Shown here: positions 1-6,263 of the stretch, in pieces
Layout of the letters: each line of letters opens with the position of its first letter
How positions within the stretch are numbered: position 1 is the first letter of the stretch
NCBI GenBank assembly: GCA_964598225.1
Contig: CAZRBG010000115.1
Location: forward strand, 1-9,379
DNA from: SG8-4 sp964598225
GTDB taxonomy: Bacteria; Planctomycetota; Phycisphaerae; Sedimentisphaerales; Anaerobacaceae
Length of the DNA stretch: 9,379 nucleotides
Reading direction: 5' to 3'
Program-made: the position numbers and the translations under genes
The notes under the pieces: generated by a model
The model's database searches: none
The model's input: only the letters and a program-made list of their open reading frames with translations
What the model was told of the DNA's origin: nothing

Positions 1-17
1 CACTCTAACAAAACCCA

Positions 18-50
18 ACGTGTCATTCCGAGCTTGCCGAGCAACCTATC
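18..50. repeat. Possible REP-like intergenic repeat (CATTCCGAGC type)
   Basis: The stretch contains ACGTGTCATTCCGAGC followed by TTGCCGAGCAACC, with the short self-complementary core TTGC-TCG-GCAA on the minus strand. From general knowledge, intergenic elements beginning TGTCATTCCGAGC or TGTCATTCTGAGC are dispersed in many bacterial genomes. Only one copy is present here, so repetition cannot be shown from this window. The call rests on resemblance alone. Confidence 0.3.
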
Positions 51-73
51 AAAATAGACCCGCGAAGCGGCTC
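48..73 (-). terminator. Terminator-like hairpin after the concanavalin-like gene
   Basis: Read on the minus strand, GAGCCGC-TTC-GCGGGTC forms a 7-bp stem with one mismatch and a 3-nt loop (57-73). It is followed directly by TATTTTG, a T-rich tract at 50-56. It lies about 50 nt past the stop codon of the minus-strand gene ending at 125. This is the arrangement of a rho-independent terminator, though the T tract is short and interrupted. Confidence 0.45.
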
Positions 74-124
74 CTTACCCTTTTAGTTCGGTTTACTTAG
101 AGCCTCTTAATCGAATTCTGCCAA

Positions 125-775
125 CTATTGCTGATACGGCACGACTGTGAAATTGTCGAAGGAAGTTGCTGCGTCGGCTTTGGTCCAGAGGCCTACGCCG
201 CCTTTTAGTGTAATATGCTCGCCGGAATTTACCATGAGTTTCATATCGCCGTCCAGATACGCCCTGATCCTGTTTCCCTTGTGGCTGATCTTCAGGACGT
301 GCCAGGCGTCGGTGAGTTCGAGCTTTCCCGTATAGCCCAGCATGACTCGCGTGCCGTCTTTGACGTAATAGATGCTGACGTTCTCCTCGAGCGGATTGTA
401 GCGGGCGATGTAATAGTTACTACGGTCCTGCACCCGCCAGATGGGTCCGCCGCCCTGGTCGATTTTGCCCGAATTACCTTTCAGAAAGACGGCTATCTCA
501 CCCTCGAAAAAAGACACCCCGGATGTCCAGCAGAGATTGAACACCCCGCCTTTGGTGTGGTTCGTTGCCGTCAGGCACAACACGCCCGGGCCGAGCGGAG
601 CACGGTCGTCCTTCTTGGTCTGCCAATCGGCTGTGGGTTGGTCCTGGCCCGTTGCTTCTATCTTCCAGCCGGACGGGAGCGCCCCTTCGGGCAAATTTTC
701 AAAATCCCAGCTATGCGTCGCCGCTACAATGCAGCCGCACATCAATAAGCTTGAAATTGCACTTTTACATTTCAT
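125..775 (-). CDS. Secreted concanavalin-like (DUF1080/LamG-type) protein
   Basis: A 216-aa protein. The ATG at 775 is chosen because AAGGAG lies 6 nt upstream; an in-frame TTG at 799 lies upstream of that Shine-Dalgarno. Residues 1-22 form a Sec-type signal (Lys near the start, then a hydrophobic run), with likely cleavage after the AATHS region. A lipoprotein Cys at 13 or 15 is possible, but the lipobox is poor. From about residue 23 the chain is a single beta-rich domain: WDFENLPEG start, YYIARYNP strand, DAWHVLKISHKGNRIRAYLDG, GGVGLWTKADAATSFDNF end. This pattern is typical of concanavalin-like jelly-roll domains of the DUF1080 (3-keto-disaccharide hydrolase-like) or LamG type, which planctomycetes secrete in large numbers. 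A role in carbohydrate binding or cleavage is inferred; I cannot place catalytic residues. It lies 95 bp downstream of the DUF218 gene on the same strand and may be cotranscribed with it. Confidence 0.8.
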   Translation of the reverse strand: MKCKSAISSLLMCGCIVAATHSWDFENLPEGALPSGWKIEATGQDQPTADWQTKKDDRAPLGPGVLCLTATNHTKGGVFNLCWTSGVSFFEGEIAVFLKGNSGKIDQGGGPIWRVQDRSNYYIARYNPLEENVSIYYVKDGTRVMLGYTGKLELTDAWHVLKISHKGNRIRAYLDGDMKLMVNSGEHITLKGGVGLWTKADAATSFDNFTVVPYQQ

Positions 776-849
776 TTGGGTCTCCTTATCTGTAGTCAAT
801 CATCTTTCGAGAGGCATTCGCATCGGCGCGACAATGTCCGCCATTTGCA

Positions 850-877
850 CTTCGGTGCGCGCTGCACACCCTACCGG
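850..877 (-). repeat. GTAGGG-hairpin element, copy 1
   Basis: On the minus strand this reads CCGGTAGGGTGTGCA and continues into a stem GGTGTGC-AGC-GCGCACC, seven pairs including one G-T wobble, then CGAAG. The outer arms CTTCGGTG (850-857) and CACCCTACC (867-875) are shared with copy 4 at 9112-9138, while the middle differs. The wobble pairs only in minus-strand RNA; on the plus strand it would be a C-A mismatch. This fits an element acting in the minus-strand transcript. The TAG stop of the DUF218 gene (871-873) lies inside the element. Confidence 0.6.
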
Positions 878-1944
878 TCGGCCCTATCCGGCAAGACCAG
901 ACTCGCCAGCGGCCTTAAATAGTATACCCACAATGCAGCGATCTCGCGCATAATAAAATATGGCATCGCCGTCAACGTGTAACTCTCTCGGGCCGGGACA
1001 GTATAGACTTCCATACCCTGCCGCTGATAGGACATTTTAATCCGCGGCAGGTGATAAAAATGGCTGACTGCCAGCGCTCGGCTGATTCCAAGGTCTTCGA
1101 ATGCTGCACAAGTGTTTCTCACGGTTGCACGAGAATTGCGCCCATCGGCATCCAGAATTATCGCCTGGGCCGGAACCCCCTGTTCGATTGCCATCGCGCT
1201 CATTGGTTGTGTTTCATGGACGTCGCCGTCGCCTGGGCCGCCCGAAAAGACGATCCGGTCTGCCAATCCGTCGAGGTAAAGCTCGCAGCCGGTTCGGACC
1301 CGGTCGGCAAGAGCATCCGAGGGGCGTCCGTTTTCATAAACCCTTGCTCCGAATACGATAATCGCGTCGGCCGGACGGCGATAGTCGGTCCTCCCGAAAC
1401 AGAACATCTGCGCAAACGGGAAACCAACCACACATAGCAGAACAGTGACGACCATTATCACTGGCGAATGCCGGCCGGCTTTTTTACGCTGGCCCTTTTT
1501 CTGCTCGCCAAGGGCAATCAGAATAGTCGCAAGTGCACCGCAGATAAATACCGAGAACGCCACCGGAAAATCCGAGCGGATGTTTCTGCGGATTATGAGC
1601 ACATAGAATGTGACTGCATTCCAGGCGGTTATAAGGAGCAGCGCCGCGAGGAAAGCATACGTCAGAATCCGGCGTCCGGCCGAGAGCGCGGGACGAATCG
1701 AGTATGCGATCAGAAAGAAAGCGGCAGCCGCCAGGAATATGTCGGCCGCGGGTGAATGGATCGGCCGTAGATCGATCCACCAGTGGTTAACGTCGAATCC
1801 GGGACTGAGCAGGTCGCCAAGCACGTTCAGAAGTGTAAAAGCTCCGAGAAAGAACGCCAGTCCACGCGCAATCGCCGGCAGATATCCCGTATCCGCCGCC
1901 TTGCGTTTGCCGGCCGTTTTAGTTTTTCGGCGTCTTGCTGCCAA
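871..1944 (-). CDS. DUF218/YdcF-like protein with N-terminal membrane region
   Basis: A 357-aa protein from a TTG start; GGAG lies 8 nt upstream. The nearby ATG at about 1958 is out of frame, and I see no better in-frame start upstream. Residues 1-17 are strongly basic (ARRRKTKTAGKRK). About five membrane segments follow, near 21-44, 67-83, 92-116, 127-145 and 162-182. The DUF218 domain spans about 193-340: DAIIVFGARV opens it, RVRTGCELY and DRIVFSGGPG follow, then the NSRATVRNTC stretch, then AVSHFYHLPRIKMSYQRQG and VPARE. From family knowledge, this fold occurs in YdcF, SanA and ElyC, membrane-associated proteins linked to envelope integrity; the biochemical activity is poorly defined. An envelope role is inferred. 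The gene diverges from fbaB over 223 bp and precedes the secreted concanavalin-like gene. Its stop codon lies within a repeat element. Confidence 0.85.
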   Translation of the reverse strand: MAARRRKTKTAGKRKAADTGYLPAIARGLAFFLGAFTLLNVLGDLLSPGFDVNHWWIDLRPIHSPAADIFLAAAAFFLIAYSIRPALSAGRRILTYAFLAALLLITAWNAVTFYVLIIRRNIRSDFPVAFSVFICGALATILIALGEQKKGQRKKAGRHSPVIMVVTVLLCVVGFPFAQMFCFGRTDYRRPADAIIVFGARVYENGRPSDALADRVRTGCELYLDGLADRIVFSGGPGDGDVHETQPMSAMAIEQGVPAQAIILDADGRNSRATVRNTCAAFEDLGISRALAVSHFYHLPRIKMSYQRQGMEVYTVPARESYTLTAMPYFIMREIAALWVYYLRPLASLVLPDRADR

Positions 1945-2043
1945 AAACCCGACTCCATTAAGGAAATATTGTGAACAACAGAGATCAGCGTAAGAATTTA
2001 TCTCTCTTCTGTCGGTATGTCCATCTTGTTTGGCAAGAGAAGG

Positions 2044-2071
2044 ATGTCAAGGCTAAAAACTCGACTATAAG
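2044..2071 (+). promoter_or_regulatory. Candidate sigma-70-type promoter for fbaB
   Basis: ATGTCA (four of six matches to TTGACA), then a 16-bp spacer, then TATAAG (five of six matches to TATAAT). It lies about 97 bp before the fbaB start codon, giving a leader of roughly 90 nt. The match is moderate and the region is fairly A+T-rich, so chance occurrence is possible. Confidence 0.35.
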
Positions 2072-2085
2072 CGTGTTGCCGGGAA

Positions 2086-2111
2086 GTTTTTACTGGCGAT
2101 GAGGTAAGAAC
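2086..2111 (+). promoter_or_regulatory. Stem-loop in the fbaB leader
   Basis: GTTTTTAC and GTAAGAAC pair over 8 bp with one U-G wobble, around a 10-nt loop (2094-2103). The structure would sit in the untranslated leader, about 57 nt before the start codon. No T tract follows, so it is not an intrinsic terminator. I do not recognise a known riboswitch. Function is unknown. Confidence 0.3.
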
Positions 2112-2167
2112 CAGATTATTCTAATGCTCGTAGTAGCGCCCAAGAAGTAACTTTGAAAGGAGTCAAA

Positions 2168-3235
2168 ATGAATATCCAAGAAATTGAAAAATTATTAGGC
2201 GGCGACAGCGATTATCTTCTTGGCTTTACAAGCCCCAAAATCAAGAAGAAGCAGCTTCACATCCCCGGCCCTGACTGGATCGAAAGAATCTTCGTAGCGT
2301 CGGACAGGCCGAATCCGGTGTTGAGAAACTTGCAGCTCCTGTTCAACACCGGAAGACTCTCAGGCACGGGCTATCTGTCGATCTTGCCGGTGGATCAGGG
2401 GATCGAGCATTCGGCAGGGGCGTCTTTCGCTCCGAATCCAATCTACTTCGACGGCGAGAACATAGTCAAGCTCGCGCTCGAAGCGGGGTGTAACGCCGTA
2501 GCGTCAACCCTGGGCGTTCTTGGCAGCGTTTCGCGAAAGTATGCGCACCGCATACCCTTTATCGTCAAACTCAATCACAATGAATTGCTCAGCTACCCGA
2601 ACAAGTACGACCAGGTACTATTTGCCAATGTCAAGCAGGCTTTCGACATGGGAGCGGTCGCGGTCGGAGCCACTATCTACTTCGGCTCGCCCGAGAGCAG
2701 CCGGCAGATCGTGGAGATCAGCGAGGTTTTCCATAAGGCTCACGAACTCGGCATGGCGACGATTCTCTGGTGCTACCTCCGGAACTCGGCATTCAAGATA
2801 GAAGGCAAGGATTACCACCTCAGTTCCGACATGAGCGGGCAGGCCAACCATCTTGGTGCAACCATACAGGCCGACATTATCAAGCAGAAACTCCCGGTAA
2901 CAGACGGCGGCTACAAAGCACTTAATAAAAAGGGAAGCTTCGGCAAATTCCACGAGAAGATGTACACCGAGCTGAATTCCGAACACCCGATCGACCTCAC
3001 CAGGTATCAGGTCGCCAACAACTACATGGGCAGAATCGGCCTGATCAACTCAGGTGGAGCTTCCGGCGAGAACGATCTGGAACAGGTTGTCAGAACCGCC
3101 GTTATCAACAAAAGAGCCGGCGGAATCGGCCTGATAACCGGCAGAAAATCCTTCCAGAAACCAATGAAAGAAGGGATTGAACTCTTCCACGCCATCCAGG
3201 ACGTTTACCTGTGCAAGGACGTTGAGGTAGCATGA
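2168..3235 (+). CDS. fbaB: Class I fructose-bisphosphate aldolase (DhnA/FbaB type)
   Basis: A 355-aa cytoplasmic enzyme that reversibly cleaves fructose 1,6-bisphosphate to dihydroxyacetone phosphate and glyceraldehyde 3-phosphate through a Schiff-base lysine. The ATG at 2168 is used because AGGAG ends 5 nt before it; an in-frame TTG at 2153 lies upstream of that site. Motifs of the bacterial FbaB family appear in order: LPVDQGIEHSA (about 73-83), VKLNHNELLSYP, FDMGAVAVGATIYFGS, WCYLRNSAFK, SGQANHLGATIQADIIKQK (lysine about 239, the expected Schiff-base residue by alignment from memory with E. coli FbaB), LINSGGASGENDL and GLITGRKSFQKP (phosphate-binding loops). Length matches E. coli FbaB (about 350 aa), and the gene looks intact. 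It is monocistronic by layout: divergent from the DUF218 gene and convergent with the beta-helix gene. Confidence 0.96.
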   Translation: MNIQEIEKLLGGDSDYLLGFTSPKIKKKQLHIPGPDWIERIFVASDRPNPVLRNLQLLFNTGRLSGTGYLSILPVDQGIEHSAGASFAPNPIYFDGENIVKLALEAGCNAVASTLGVLGSVSRKYAHRIPFIVKLNHNELLSYPNKYDQVLFANVKQAFDMGAVAVGATIYFGSPESSRQIVEISEVFHKAHELGMATILWCYLRNSAFKIEGKDYHLSSDMSGQANHLGATIQADIIKQKLPVTDGGYKALNKKGSFGKFHEKMYTELNSEHPIDLTRYQVANNYMGRIGLINSGGASGENDLEQVVRTAVINKRAGGIGLITGRKSFQKPMKEGIELFHAIQDVYLCKDVEVA

Positions 3236-3276
3236 GGTGACAGCCGCCCACTGATTTCTTATAGTCCGATTTCTGG

Positions 3277-3324
3277 GAAGATAAGAAGATAAGAAGATAG
3301 GAAGATAAGAAGGTAGGCCGATAG
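3277..3324 (+). repeat. Octamer tandem repeat, GAAGATAA type
   Basis: Five consecutive 8-nt units are present: GAAGATAA, GAAGATAA, GAAGATAG, GAAGATAA, GAAGGTAG (3277-3316). A degraded sixth unit, GCCGATAG, runs to 3324. The tract lies 41 bp after the fbaB stop codon, in the gap between converging genes. It has no spacers, so it is not a CRISPR array; it is a microsatellite-like tract. Confidence 0.8.
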
Positions 3325-3360
3325 GATAATCGGGGCGTAAGCTTGTGGCCCAGCACGTTT

Positions 3361-3392
3361 TCATGTTCTTATCCTCTTATCTTTGTATCTTC
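3361..3392 (-). repeat. Inverted partner tract of the octamer repeat
   Basis: Read on the minus strand, this gives GAAGATAC, AAAGATAA, GAGGATAA, GAACATGA: four diverged units of the same octamer in opposite orientation to the tract at 3277-3324. The two are separated by 36 bp. An RNA running through both could fold into a long imperfect hairpin. Confidence 0.6.
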
Positions 3393-3425
3393 ATTCTACG
3401 GTGCGCTCAAGCGATTATGTGAAAT

Positions 3426-3458
3426 CCGGTAGGGTATGCACCCCGTAAGGGGTTCATA
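3426..3458 (+). repeat. GTAGGG-hairpin element, copy 2
   Basis: It begins CCGGTAGGGTATGCA, identical to copy 1 (minus strand) except for one base. The hairpin is TATG-C-ACCCC, loop GTAA, GGGGT-T-CATA: nine pairs with one internal mismatch. Oriented with fbaB, it lies 190 bp past that stop codon. No T tract follows, so a classical terminator is not supported. Confidence 0.55.
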
Positions 3459-3509
3459 GGACAGCACACCATCATTAGTTCCGCAGCGTGGCGCTTGCTC
3501 CATTGGTGT

Positions 3510-6218
3510 CTACGCTTCGTTTCTCAGCTCTATATTGTCCAAGTAGAAGACGGTTCTCTCTGTGGCGTTGCTGGTGAAGCCTACCCAGGTTAACTGCTCG
3601 AACGTTTCGTGGCCGAATTCGAGGTCGTTGAACTCACGGGTCGTCCCGCTCGGCAGCTTTACGGTCATGTCCCAGGTATTCCCGCTATTGCCGCCCAGTG
3701 ACGCTGCGATCTCGAAATGCACCCACTCGTCCAGCGGCAGCTCCAGGATTGTGGCGCCGGCGACTTTCACCTTTGTCCCTTCTATAGAGAGGCTCGGCCC
3801 GACAGAGTATGGGCTGTTGCGCCAGTCGCGCCATCCGTGATTGATCCGGACGCCTTCGCCGATACGGATATCGAAAGAACATCGCGTTATTCCCGTGCTG
3901 TGCTTGAGCTGATAAACAAGATGCGGATTCCAAGTGTGTTGCAGACCGGGGGCATCAACGATCTTTAAGCTGCGCTCGCCGGTCGCGGCAGTCTCTTCTG
4001 TCACGACGATGGCATCACCTTTATTTTCCACATGACATTCGGCACCGCCGGGCCTTTGGTCGACGGGGGCTGTCTCGAATGTCTCATTGATGGAAACAGG
4101 CGGCGGATCGGGCGCAACTTCCAGTTCGGGGTATTCGACGTTTGCCGCCTTTCTGCGCCAGGCGGGGTCGCCATAAACACCCGCTTTGCTGTAATCGAAC
4201 GGCTCAAAGCCGAGTCCCAGCGCCGGCGAGTTTGGACATAGGCGAAAATCATAATTGTCGGCATCGCGGAATAACGGATCGGCTATAATCGAGTTCCTGT
4301 CGTGGCCCATTTGTTGCCACCGCTCGAATGAAAGCCCGGCCGGCTTGATTTCCTCGCCCCTGCTCTTCCAGTAGCAGTTCTTGTCCATCTCGATTCGGAC
4401 TTCCTTCCAGCGCCCCGACAGCAGCGGCCCGTCGTCCCAATAGACGATGTTGTTCTCAAAAGTGAACGAGAGATGATCCTCGACGCGGGTGGCCTGGAGT
4501 TGGTGAAGCTTGCTGAAGGCCAGGATGTTGTTGCGGACGATGTTCTCTTTGCCGTAATGCTGATGGAAACCGCCGGTCTTGACGTTGTAGACGAGGTTGT
4601 TCTCCATGACGATACCCGTGCTGCCTTCGTCAGTGTAGAGGCCCCAACCGCCGTAGGAGTAGGAATAGACATCGTGAAAGACGTTGTTCGCTACAACCGT
4701 CCCCTGCGACGGACCAAGCGTATATATGCCGCCCATGTCGCTGAGCACGCCCCAGCCGAGGTGATGTACGTGGTTGTAGCTGATGTTGTTGCGCTTTGAC
4801 ATGCTGTTAGAATAGCCCCAACGCCAGCCGACCGACAGGCCGGTATAGAAGAAATCGGCGATTTCATTGTGAGTGACGTTATTGTCGCCGCTCTGACCTA
4901 TCCAAACTCCGACAGCGGAGGTATAAATCCTTCCGCCGGTGCGGATAATATTGTTATCAACCGTGATATGGCTCGTGCGGGACACCTCGTTGGGCCTTAT
5001 CTGCCCCTCGCCGATTCGCACGCCTCCGGCGCCGAGATCGTGCAGATAAGACCGCTCGATCTTACAGTTCCTGCAGCCCTGGCGAAACCAAACGGCATAA
5101 GTTGCACTGTGACCGACCTGACAGTCTTCGATAGTAACATTGCGCGCGCCATCGGCCATGATCGCCGCTTCTGTTACGTAAGCGGCCTGGAATGGGGCAT
5201 ATCCGCTCCTGGGCAACAGTTCTTGATTGTGCTCGAACGTCAGTCCCCTGAGCCTTATGTGATCGACAAAGCGGCCATTTTCCGGTTCGCCCTTAAAGAC
5301 GACGAGCTTGTCGATAACGGGAGCCACGACTCTTGCTGTTGACATATCCTCATCCGGCAACGGCACATAACTCAGCGTGCCGTCGCGCGAGAGGAACCAC
5401 TCACCCGGCTTATCGAGAGCGGCTCTGAAGTTCTCCAACTGGAACCGCGTATTTCTTGGCCAGCCGGAGTAGCTTTTGAGCTTTTCACCAACCGTTATGA
5501 TCTTCTTGTCATCAGCGTCTATATCGGTCAGGAATCTGCGGCTGATGCACCATTTGTGATAGGCAACAAGTGTTACGGCCCTGAGTTCCTCTCCGCTAAG
5601 ACCTCTCAGCGGCTCCAGGCAGTCGCCGCGAACGGTCGTCGTACGGCGATACTCGCCTTCCCGCACTTCCACGGGCACTTCGACAGTCTTGTCCATGTAG
5701 TGGTACCACTTGTTGGGCGTTCGCGCGCGAACGGCCCTGCGGCCATTGACGAACAATTGCTCGAAATACCAATTTTCGTTAGCTACCTCGGGGATGCGAG
5801 TCTGCCAGACGCCGTCGCTGCCGCGCTTGAAACCTCTGATGATCCGCCCGCCTGTGAAGGTCGGCGATGCCCCTTCGGCTGCTTCGTAGCTGATCGGACA
5901 TTCCGCCGTTCCGCTGTCTCGAGATTCGAGCACGAAAGGCTCGGTCAGCGTGTAGGTCCCATCGGCGACAATCACCCGCACGGGCTCGGTTAGCGGAGCT
6001 TGCTCTTTCAACTGTCTTATGGCATCGCGAGCACCGGACAGCGAAGCAAGCGGGCCGTCGGTTCGCCCGGCATTGGGCACGGCACGCGCGCCCGTCCAGC
6101 CGTCATTCCCTGTCGGAGAGACGAACAAAGTCGTTGCATCAACACGATGAACTAAGATAATAGATAGTGCAAAACAGCAAACACACAGCCATTTTGGCAC
6201 AGGGAAAGAATACTTCAT
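3510..6218 (-). CDS. Secreted right-handed beta-helix protein, GH141-like
   Basis: A 902-aa protein. Residues 1-28 are a Sec signal peptide with likely cleavage after VDA. Next is LFVSPTGNDGWTG (31-43) with TDGPLASLSGARDAIR, the usual opening of secreted beta-helix glycosidases. PVRVIVADGTYTLTEPF (79-95) and YFEQLFVNGRRAVRARTPN (151-169) follow. About 318-600 is a right-handed parallel beta-helix with many Asn-ladder turns (NVTIEDC, DNNIIR, NNVTHNEI, RNNISYNHVHHLG, VVANNVFHDV, ENNLVYN, VRNNIL). Conserved acidic spots include SDMGGIYTLG (D494) and LYTDEGS (D530/E531), plausible catalytic acids. A C-terminal jelly-roll-like domain (about 710-902, NETFE to FYLDNIEL) may bind carbohydrate. The order resembles GH141 (known members: fucosidase and xylanase activities), but related beta-helix families such as GH120 cannot be excluded. 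Substrate is unknown. The gene lies 45 bp after the isomerase-like gene, probably in one operon. The Shine-Dalgarno is modest (GAAGGG about 9 nt upstream). Confidence 0.85.
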   Translation of the reverse strand: MKYSFPVPKWLCVCCFALSIILVHRVDATTLFVSPTGNDGWTGARAVPNAGRTDGPLASLSGARDAIRQLKEQAPLTEPVRVIVADGTYTLTEPFVLESRDSGTAECPISYEAAEGASPTFTGGRIIRGFKRGSDGVWQTRIPEVANENWYFEQLFVNGRRAVRARTPNKWYHYMDKTVEVPVEVREGEYRRTTTVRGDCLEPLRGLSGEELRAVTLVAYHKWCISRRFLTDIDADDKKIITVGEKLKSYSGWPRNTRFQLENFRAALDKPGEWFLSRDGTLSYVPLPDEDMSTARVVAPVIDKLVVFKGEPENGRFVDHIRLRGLTFEHNQELLPRSGYAPFQAAYVTEAAIMADGARNVTIEDCQVGHSATYAVWFRQGCRNCKIERSYLHDLGAGGVRIGEGQIRPNEVSRTSHITVDNNIIRTGGRIYTSAVGVWIGQSGDNNVTHNEIADFFYTGLSVGWRWGYSNSMSKRNNISYNHVHHLGWGVLSDMGGIYTLGPSQGTVVANNVFHDVYSYSYGGWGLYTDEGSTGIVMENNLVYNVKTGGFHQHYGKENIVRNNILAFSKLHQLQATRVEDHLSFTFENNIVYWDDGPLLSGRWKEVRIEMDKNCYWKSRGEEIKPAGLSFERWQQMGHDRNSIIADPLFRDADNYDFRLCPNSPALGLGFEPFDYSKAGVYGDPAWRRKAANVEYPELEVAPDPPPVSINETFETAPVDQRPGGAECHVENKGDAIVVTEETAATGERSLKIVDAPGLQHTWNPHLVYQLKHSTGITRCSFDIRIGEGVRINHGWRDWRNSPYSVGPSLSIEGTKVKVAGATILELPLDEWVHFEIAASLGGNSGNTWDMTVKLPSGTTREFNDLEFGHETFEQLTWVGFTSNATERTVFYLDNIELRNEA

Positions 6219-6263
6219 ATAGATTTACCCTTCTGCTAATGGAGTTCGATTAGTAAGTCCGGC

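Larger units (their letters stand above)
1945..2167. other. Divergent intergenic region between DUF218 gene and fbaB
   Basis: A 223-bp stretch with no supportable gene. It holds a candidate fbaB promoter (2044-2071), a stem-loop in the presumed fbaB leader (2086-2111) and the two Shine-Dalgarno sites. A smaller dyad, TCTTG-N5-CAAGA, lies at 2024-2038. I could not identify a convincing promoter for the minus-strand gene. Confidence 0.6.
3236..3509. other. Convergent intergenic gap, fbaB / beta-helix gene
   Basis: A 274-bp gap between the 3' ends of two convergent genes with no supportable gene. It holds the octamer tandem tract, its inverted partner and GTAGGG element copy 2. A small dyad AGCG-TGG-CGCT also occurs near 3484-3494. 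Open frames across it only translate the octamer repeat into low-complexity Ser/Tyr/Leu strings. Transcription from both sides presumably ends here, but I see no standard stem plus T-run terminator. Confidence 0.6.

Noticed and set aside
147..953. Plus-strand open frames opposite the concanavalin-like gene (147-335, 215-748, 441-953)
   Set aside because: They are antisense to a minus-strand gene with signal peptide, Shine-Dalgarno and recognisable domain; their translations are low-quality (Arg/Pro/Ala-rich) without motifs.
2045..2050. Perfect TTGACA on the minus strand as -35 of the DUF218 gene
   Set aside because: No acceptable -10 hexamer lies 16-18 bp downstream (AAGATG at 17 bp), so it was not called a promoter.
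3050..3364. Minus-strand frames over the end of fbaB and the octamer repeat
   Set aside because: The Ser/Tyr/Leu-rich repeats in the translation are just the octamer tract read as protein; the rest is antisense to fbaB.
3277..3392. CRISPR-like or protein-repeat array
   Set aside because: Units are 8 nt, contiguous and without spacers; this is a microsatellite-type tract.
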